A DNA stretch of 64,000 nucleotides from Nageia nagi (taxonomy: Eukaryota > Pinophyta). Position 1 is the first letter of the stretch, and each line of letters begins with the position of its first letter. The translations under genes and the position numbers were made by a program. The stretch covers positions 61,008,001 to 61,072,000 of the forward strand of contig JBITNC010000001.1 of NCBI GenBank assembly GCA_050084985.1, given 5' to 3'. The notes beneath the pieces were generated by a model, which had not been told where the DNA came from, made no database searches, and saw only the letters and a program-made list of their open reading frames with translations. Positions 58,021 to 64,000 of the stretch are shown in pieces.

Positions 58021-58400
58021 GGTCAGCAAAGAGAAATTGAGGAGCCAGAACCAGTTAATTAAGTATTCTGAAAGTAGAGCATTTCAGAAATATGAAGATG
58101 ACATTAGCGATTTTGGGTCTTAACCCAAAATCGGATCTCAGAAGCGATGAGGTCAGCAAGGGGCAACTAAAAGAGCCGAAGCCAACGAGTAAAACATTCT
58201 AGAAGCAAGAGATGACATCACGGGAGAACGATGTTCACATTCTTTAATAGAACTGAGTTCTGGAGATGATGAGATCAGCAAAGAGTGATCAAATAGCCAG
58301 TGAGTAAAGCATTCCGAAATGCAGAGATGAGATCAACAAAGAGAGATTGAAAATCCAGAGTCCACAAAGTAAATGTTCCGGAAGTAAAATGTTTCGGATC
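58018..58400 (+). repeat. Degenerate longer-period repeat in the Sirevirus-like LTR
   Basis: Recurring 'GA(G)GTCAGCAA(A/G)G(A/G)G' at about 58018, 58148, 58270 and 58328, each followed by AGCC or CCAG words and 'TTC.GAA' words. Spacing is irregular (58-130 bp). Confidence 0.6.
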
Positions 58401-58508
58401 AAAAGGATGATGTCACAGAGGATAAGATAGTCGTGTTTTGGTAAATACCGGAGTTCGAAGATGATGACATCATGATGTATACAATAAACATCCGGTAAGT
58501 GAGACAAA

Positions 58509-58810
58509 GAGTCCGAGATTATCAGAAATACCATTATGAAGAAGAAAAGAGTCTGAGATTATCAGAAATACCATTATGAAGAAGAAAAGAGTCTGGGATT
58601 ATCAGAAATACCATTATGAAGAAGAAAAGAGTCCAGGATTTTCAGAAATACCATTATGAAGAAGAAAAGAGTCTGAGATTATCAGAAATACCATTATGAA
58701 GAAGAAAAGAGTTCGGGATTATCAGAAATACCATTATAAAGAAGAAAAGAGTCCAGAATTATCAAAAATACCATTATGAAGAAGAAAAGAGTCTAGAATT
58801 ATCAAAAATA
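58509..58810 (+). repeat. 40-bp minisatellite in the Sirevirus-like LTR
   Basis: Seven full and one partial unit of 40 bp, GAGTCCGAGATTATCAGAAA followed by TACCATTATGAAGAAGAAAA, starting at 58509 and every 40 bp to 58789. Differences between units are mostly C/T and G/A changes in the first ten bases. Confidence 0.95.
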
Positions 58811-59338
58811 ATTAGATACTATCAAATCTCTGAAATCAGTGGAGAAAAAGGTATACGTGTCTAAACAACTCTGATTGAGCAAGAGGAGCATTCATCAGTT
58901 ACAGCAGTTGCAGTCTCAGATAGTGAACTCTCTTAGTGCAGGAGCAGTTACAAATAAAGATTCTTTTTTAGTTTGTTTTTGGTAACGTGTCATGATAGGA
59001 ACAGTTTCGTGAGGGGCTTTCTTGATGTGTAATGGTTGCAGGAAAGTACGTGTAGTGTGGATTGTAGATGAAGTAAAGATGGGCAAGTAGAGAAGTGTAA
59101 TAGAGGTGGTAAGAGTGTGAAAGAGGAGAGGAGTGTGGAGAGAAGAGTGGTCATGGAGGTAATAGGGAGAAGAAGGGAGTATCAGGAGAATGTGAAGTGA
59201 GCTAATGAATATGCAGATAGGAGTGTGATTGTTTAAGTGTGTTACTTTGGAGCTGTGTGCAGAGATAAAACAGTGAACATTAGAGCTAGACCATTGAGGG
59301 TCTTCTAGAACTGTATTCTTTCCTCCTTTTTAATGTTG

Positions 59339-59483
59339 TCTCAAGTGGGTGCTTGAGAGCTGGAGTTGGTGCTCCAAGTAGTAGGTGCTACTATTTGCAA
59401 AGTGGTAGTTGGTGCTACCCTTCACAGTTGGTGCTGTGAATCTATAAGCTTTCTTTAATGGCTGGATTTGGATTGGTGTCCAA
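59339..59483 (+). promoter_or_regulatory. Array of six stem-loops with common loop TNGGTG
   Basis: Six perfect hairpins in 145 bp: 59339-59358 (stem 7, loop TGGGTG), 59361-59376 (stem 5, TTGGTG), 59377-59392 (stem 5, TAGGTG), 59404-59419 (stem 5, TTGGTG), 59421-59440 (stem 7, TTGGTG) and 59468-59483 (stem 5, TTGGTG). Stem sequences all differ (TCTCAAG, TGGAG, AGTAG, GGTAG, TTCACAG, TTGGA) but each is matched by its own complement, while loop size and GGTG are constant. A possible seventh, AGACC-ATTGAG-GGTCT, is at 59288-59303. Palindrome arrays in Sirevirus LTRs are known to me from the literature. Function here is not shown. Confidence 0.85.
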
Positions 59484-59629
59484 GCAGTCATTTTTGGGGA
59501 TGTAGCCAATCTGGTGAACCTCGTTACATCTGGTGTTGTGTGATGTACTGGTGTGCTTGCTCAATTTTCTCTGGCTTTTAATCTATATTTATTTAAGAAG
59601 GTTAAATTGATTATTTTTATATACATTGA

Positions 59630-59648
59630 TTCACCCCCCCTCTCAGTG
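59630..59648 (+). promoter_or_regulatory. C-rich terminal motif of the Sirevirus-like LTR
   Basis: TTCACCCCCCCTCTCAGTG, 18 bases before the LTR end. Sireviruses, as I recall, have a conserved C-rich block at this place. Confidence 0.6.
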
Positions 59649-59666
59649 TCACTCGAAGTGCAACAA

Positions 59667-59680
59667 TTGGTATCAGAGAC
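59667..59680 (+). promoter_or_regulatory. Primer-binding site of the Sirevirus-like element
   Basis: TTGGTATCAGAGAC directly after the LTR: the initiator tRNA-Met type. Confidence 0.88.
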
Positions 59681-59729
59681 AGGTTTCTCCTTAGGCTATA
59701 ACAGCTAAGGAGATCCTGGTAGTGGCACT

Positions 59730-61154
59730 ATGGCAAGCAGAGAAGGTTTCTCATCTAACAAAGCACCTCTCTTTGATGGAAACAATTATGCTTTCTAGAA
59801 AATTTGAATGAAGAATTATCTCAGTGCATTGGGTTTTGGTACTTGGGATGCTGTTAAAAGGGGATACACTCCTCCCCCTACAGGTCCATCAGATGAAGCA
59901 GAAAGAAAGGCATTTGAATGTGACACAAAAGTAAGAAATGCTCTAATGTGTGGTCTAGTGGACAGTGAACTGGTGAAAGTTATGGCACGTAAATTTGCAA
60001 AAGAAATATGGAATAAGTTGAAGAGCATTCACGAAGGAGATGATAAAGTCAAGGAAGCAAAACTCCAAACTTATAGAGCTCAATTCGAAGTTCTAAAGAT
60101 GAATGAAGATGAAACCATCGAAGCATACATGTTGAGAGTAAATGAAATTACTAATGCAATTAGAGGTCTTGGGGAAGAAATTGAAGATCATGTCATCATG
60201 AAAAAGGTACTACGATCTCTCACATCTCGCTTTGATTCAAAGGTGTCTGCTATTGAAGAAGCAAAAAATTTGAAAACTTTCAGCATGGATGAAATGCATG
60301 GATCGCTGACTGCTTATGAAATGAGGATCGAAAAAGTAAAGCATTCAGAAAAGGAAGCAGCGTTTAAAGCCAACAACAGTACCAAAGCCAAAATAGATTC
60401 TGACGATGAAGAACAATCTGATGGAGCAGAAGCAAATTTTGTTAGAAAGCTAAAAAGGGGAAAAGGTAAATATGAAGGCAAGCTACCGTTTAAATGTTTT
60501 AACTGTGGTGGTATTGGTCATTTCATTTCAAAGTTTCCATATAGAAAAACTGATAAAGATGATCAAGAATCATATTTTGAGAAAAACCACAAAATGAAAT
60601 CTCATGTTCGAAATAGAAGGTCAAATAGACAGAGCTTCATATCCAGAAATAAAGGCTCCACTGATGATGATTCCAGTAATGAATCAGAAAAAGAATACAA
60701 TGGAGCATTGTTTATGGCATTTGAAGAGAAACTGAATGAAGATAATCAAAATGCCCAAGAACATAAAAAGGAAGAGACAGATGAAGAAAATGGCTGTGAG
60801 ATTGAGATTGATATTGAAGAAGAACTAATAACAGCATTGAATGAACTGAATAAAGAAGTAAAGAAAAATAAGAAACTCTCAAAAAGGTTTGATGATGCAA
60901 GTAATATTATAGAAACCTTAAAAATAGAAGTGGAAGAATCTAAGAGGATAAATGAGAGTTTGGAGGAACAGCTTCTTGTGAAAGTTAAAAATTGCAGTAA
61001 GCTTGAAGAAGAAATAACTGGGCTATGTATGCAACTAGAGGAAGTCACCAAGAGAATCAGCTCTTTTGAATATCTAGAAGGAAGGTCGACTAAACTCAAT
61101 GAAATCATTAACAGTCAAAGAATGTTTTCTGATAAATCTAGGTCTGGGATATGA
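59730..61154 (+). pseudogene. Gag of the Sirevirus-like element
   Basis: It starts at ATG 59730 (MASREGFSSNKAPLFDGNNY); two in-frame stops follow at once, TAG at a tryptophan position and TGA at an arginine position, before the 448-codon open stretch from 59808. The core ('YLSALGFGTWDAVKRG', 'KEIWNKLKSIHEG', 'EAYMLRVNEITNAIRGLGE') is the UBN2/copia gag fold. A knuckle at about 60496-60540 reads C-FN-C-GGIG-H-FISK-F, with the last cysteine lost. The remaining part is acidic with heptad-like 'ELNKEVKKNKKLSKRFDDA' and 'EEQLLVKVKNCSKLEEE', probably coiled-coil, as typical of Sirevirus gag. Confidence 0.88.
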
Positions 61155-62060
61155 ACAAGGACAATCTTCCAATGACATAAAAAGGGAAAACATAAAAGAA
61201 ACCAAGAAGAAGGAAGATAGCTCTAGGACTGGAGGATGATGGCTTCACTCAAGTGCATTCCAGAAGAAGACCCTATGCAGGACTAAGAAGTACTCAACAA
61301 TATAATAGATACATCCATCCCTTCAATGGATATGTTTCAAATGAAATTTCGTATGGACACAAAATTTCTGAATGTAAGTATAATATCACTCCAAGAACCT
61401 TTGTTACTAGGAATGCATTCGGCCCACTAATGGAGTATCCTTATGAGTGTTACAACTGATCATGAATATGGACCATTGCCCAAATTCTAGCAGAAATAAT
61501 CATGGCATGAGGTTCTTTCCACCGAGACAATTTCCTTCCATAAGAAAAAATAAACAGTTTCAGAGCAGTCATCCACAGGAAGTAGAAAAGAATAATAAAA
61601 AACAAGAAGCTAAAATAAAAGTAAAACAAGTCTGGAAAGAAAAGGAGAAACTCAGAGAGGATAAAAGTCCTTAATCTTCAAACAGCATTAAAAGCTCAAG
61701 ACAAACCATCACCATGGATATTAGAAGTGGATGCTCAAGTCACATGACAGGTGACAAAAGAAATTTCAAAAACTACAGGAATATGAAGGTGGGTCAGTAA
61801 GATTTGGAAACAATGATGGCCCAAGATTATCGCAAAGGGACAGTCAAAATAAATGATGGAAACATCAGATCCAAGAGGTATTATTTGTTGTGGGATTGAA
61901 GCATAATTTGTTGAGCGTCAGTCAAATATGTGACAAAGGACATGATGTAATTTTCAAAAAGCATGGCTATGAGATCCAAAGGGCAAATAGTGGTAGACTG
62001 TAGCAGTTGGTACAAGAACCTGTGGCAATTATACACCTTATCAGATATTTCAGAGGGATC
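61155..62060 (+). pseudogene. Gag tail, second knuckle and protease of the Sirevirus-like element
   Basis: Open pieces 61253-61459 and 61447-61674 include 'YGHKISECKYN', the rear half of a second CCHC knuckle with its leading cysteines gone, and a lysine-rich linker. The protease active site at about 61714-61755 reads MDIRSGCSSHMTGDKRNF: the catalytic aspartate of D-S-G is replaced by arginine, although the rest is nearly canonical. Frameshifts follow. Confidence 0.75.
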
Positions 62061-62830
62061 ATGTCTTCTAGGTAAGGAGAGTGATGATTGGCTATGGCAT
62101 AAGAGATTGGGACACATTTGTTTTAAAAACTTGATGAACATTTGCTCAAAAAGAGCAGTAAGAGATATGTCCAGTATCAGCACACCAGCAAATGATATTT
62201 GTGATTCATGCCAAAAGGGAAAGCAAACTCGGCAAAGTTCAAAGTGAAAGAATATCACACAAGCAAACCATTGGAAATCGTACACACTGACCTATGCGGA
62301 CCAATGAGAACACAAAGCTTCAATGGAGATAAGTATTTTATTTATTCATAGATGATTATTCAAGAATGACTTGGGTGAATTTTTAAAACATAAATCTGAA
62401 GCTTTTGGAATGTTCAAAGCATTTAAAAATCAAGTAGAAAATTAGATAGAGAGGAGAATTAAATGTCTTCACTCAGACAGAGGAGGTGAGTTCACTTCTG
62501 ATGAGTTTACTGAGTTTTGCATACAACACGGAATTAAAAGACAATTCTTGCAACTAGAACTCCACAAAAAATGGAGTAGTTGAAAGAAAAAATAGAGCAG
62601 TACAAGAAATGGCTCGAACCATGTTGATAGAAAGCAAGGTTGCTGATAAGTTCTGGAAAGAAGCAGTGCATACTGTAGTGCATATTCAAAATAGATGTAT
62701 GATGTGACCACATGAGGACAGAACACCATATGAATTATGGTTTGGAAGAAGAGCTACAATGAGGCACTTCAGGATCTTTGGCAGCAAATGCTATATTAAG
62801 AGAATAGAAGAAAATTTAGGAAAGTTTGAG
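62061..62830 (+). pseudogene. Integrase of the Sirevirus-like element
   Basis: 61963-62247 has the intact zinc motif, 'WLWHKRLGHICFKNLMNICS' and CDSCQKGKQTR. Later frames show 'YTDLCGP'-like text, 'IDDYSRMTWV', 'SDRGGEFTSDEFTEFCIQHG' (second catalytic aspartate) and 'NGVVERKNRAVQEMARTMLI' (catalytic glutamate), then 'DRTPYELWFGRR'. At least three frame changes. Confidence 0.83.
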
Positions 62831-63303
62831 GATAGATCTGATGAAGGTATCTTTCTTCGTTACTCTTCGAAGAGCAAAGCATACAGGTGTTACAATAAAA
62901 GGACAAAAACAATTCGTTGATAGTGCTGATGTTCGCATTGATGAGCAAAGAGATCTTCCCGAGAGAAATGATGATGATGATCTTCCTACCTATCAAGATT
63001 CAATTGAAGAAGACAAAAAGAATAAAAACAAATCTAAGCCTCCTGTACAGCAATCACAAGTAAAGAAACCAAAAGATTCAAATTCACCAAGTAACTCAAA
63101 TGGTGTTTCAGAAAATGAGTCGAAAGAAGATGAAAATTCAAAAACTCCACCAAATAGATGGCACAAGGATCATCCACAAGAGCAAATCATCGGTGAGTTT
63201 CATACAGGCATCCAAACTCGCAGAGGGGTTTCAAGCACCTATTCTCTCCTATCCAGTATAGAGCCTAAAAATGTCTCAAAGCTAGCCAAGATGAAAGCTG
63301 GAT
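62831..63303 (+). pseudogene. Integrase-RT linker of the Sirevirus-like element
   Basis: The open frame 62826-63305 is a hydrophilic, acidic and lysine-rich linker ('NDDDDLPTYQDSIEEDKKNK', 'HKDHPQEQIIGEFHTGIQTR'), ending in the RT entry region ('SSIEPKNVSKLAKMKAG'). It includes an early frame switch. Confidence 0.75.
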
Positions 63304-64000
63304 GAAAGCAAATGGAGGAAGAACTCACTCAAATTGAAAAGAATGAAACATGGGAACTCGTTCCTAGACCAGCCAACAAAAATGTGATTGGCACAAAGTG
63401 GATTTTTCACAATAAGTTGAATGAAGATGGGATAGTGGTTTGAAATAAAGCTAGACTTGTTTGCAAGGGATATGCTCAAGTTGAAGGAATTGATTTTGAA
63501 GAAACTTTTGCACCTGTGGCCAGATTAGAAGCTATTCGCATGTTTTTAGCTTTTGCAGTGCATAAAAACTTTAAAGTTTATCAAATGGATGTAAAATCAG
63601 CCTTTCTAAATGGCAAAATTGAGGAAGAAGTCTATATTGAATAGCCAGATGGTTTCCAATTAGGAGAGAATCCTAATCTGGTATGCAAACTAAAGAAGGC
63701 TCTGTATGGTTTAAAACAGGCACCTCAAGCATGGTACTCCATACTTGATACATATCTTCAGCAGTAAGGTTTAGAAAAGGAATGGTGGATAGCAATTTAT
63801 ACATTAAATCAGAAAAGGAAAATTAGCTAATTGTTGTTGTCTATGTAGATGATATAATCTTTGGAGGAAGCAAGAATGAGCTATGTAAAAATCTTGCTAC
63901 AACATGCAAACTGAATTGAGATGTCTATGATAGGTGACCTTGCATTCTTTCTCGCCTACAAATCAATCAGTTGAAGAATGGCATGTTCATTTCTCAAACC
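63304..64000 (+). pseudogene. Reverse transcriptase of the Sirevirus-like element, cut by window end
   Basis: 'MEEELTQIEKNETWELVPRP', 'VIGTKWIFHNKLNEDGIVV', '[20 protein letters not shown]', '[20 protein letters not shown]' and '[18 protein letters not shown]', with TAG and TAA codons at glutamine positions (63644, 63765). Past about 63770 the frame shifts; 'VYVDDIIFGGS'-type text lies at 63841-63873 with YVDD intact. The sequence ends inside RT. Confidence 0.9.

Larger units (their letters stand above)
57505..59665 (+). repeat. 5' LTR of the Sirevirus-like element
   Basis: It begins TGTTG at the Copia-H break and ends CAACA one base before the primer site; the two ends are perfect 5-bp inverted repeats. 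It is densely repetitive: four minisatellite blocks, then about 450 bp of purine-rich DNA, then the hairpin array and the C-rich terminal word. Confidence 0.85.
57505..64000 (+). mobile_element. Sirevirus-like copia element, truncated by the window end
   Basis: 5' LTR 57505-59665 (2,161 bp, TGTTG...CAACA), primer site TTGGTATCAGAGAC, gag from 59730, protease, integrase and RT up to 64000. A long LTR, a C-rich word TTCACCCCCCCTCTCAGTG near its end, a palindromic array and a gag with long acidic coiled-coil tail all recall the Sirevirus branch of copia; this is by recollection of that group. It inserted into the Copia-H 3' LTR and so is younger than that element. The 3' LTR and target duplication are outside the window. 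Confidence 0.85.

Noticed and set aside
58509-58810. Regular 40-bp direct repeats resembling a CRISPR array
   Set aside because: Units are contiguous without unique spacers, the setting is a plant LTR, and there are no cas genes. It is a minisatellite.
1-64000. tRNA or rRNA genes
   Set aside because: I looked for tRNA-like and rRNA-like segments and found only primer-binding sites; a tRNAscan run would be needed to exclude them fully.

Overview
The window is repeat-dense plant nuclear DNA, AT-rich by eye (roughly one third G+C). I could not recognise a single ordinary host gene. Almost everything identifiable is LTR retrotransposon sequence of the plant Ty1/copia and Ty3/gypsy types, plus one LINE fragment. 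The density, the depth of nesting, the 17.9-kb gypsy element and the long non-coding leaders suggest a large-genome seed plant. A gymnosperm is possible, but nothing in the sequence proves it.

Layout. 1-4918: decayed, 3'-truncated Tat-type gypsy element (gag, protease, RT, RNase H). 4919-5957: no gene; holds a 35-bp alternating purine-pyrimidine tract. 5963-15111: nearly intact copia element on the minus strand ('Copia-1') with 472/471-bp LTRs, 5-bp target duplication GGCTT, tRNA-iMet-type primer site, and gag-PR-INT-RT-RNaseH broken mainly by in-frame TAG codons and a few frameshifts. 15117-19250: mostly unassigned, with a 5'-truncated LINE at about 16041-16890.

19251 to the end of the window is one nested complex. 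The oldest layer is a copia fragment ('Copia-0', 19251-19743 continuing at 26198-26899). It is split by a gag-protease-only, chromovirus-like element (19744-26197), and it is interrupted again at 26900 by a second copia ('Copia-H', a relative of Copia-1). Copia-H runs from its 5' LTR at 26900 to a cut 3' LTR at 57504. It was itself invaded twice inside its integrase region: by a short-LTR copia ('Copia-2', about 31579-36255) and by a 17,856-bp Tat-type gypsy element ('Tat-2', 36552-54407, perfect CCTAT target duplication). Finally, a Sirevirus-like copia with a 2.16-kb LTR inserted into the Copia-H 3' LTR at 57505 and runs off the window end.

The most unusual content is of four kinds. (1) The Sirevirus-like LTR carries six consecutive stem-loops with an invariant-size loop TNGGTG and different but self-complementary stems (59339-59483), plus four separate minisatellite arrays. 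(2) Tat-2 carries, between integrase and 3' LTR, an accessory sense ORF (43594-42551) that I do not recognise and that looks internally duplicated. (3) Tat-2 also carries an antisense, intron-containing plant-mobile-domain gene (38097 to about 40480). (4) The gag-protease element has a duplicated 3' end (internal part, partial LTR, internal part, full LTR) and a degenerate short-period repeat where pol should be.

None of the elements appears autonomous as it stands: each has stop codons or frameshifts. Copia-1 and Tat-2 are the youngest by LTR comparison done by eye (about 1.5% substitutions and about 4-5% differences respectively).
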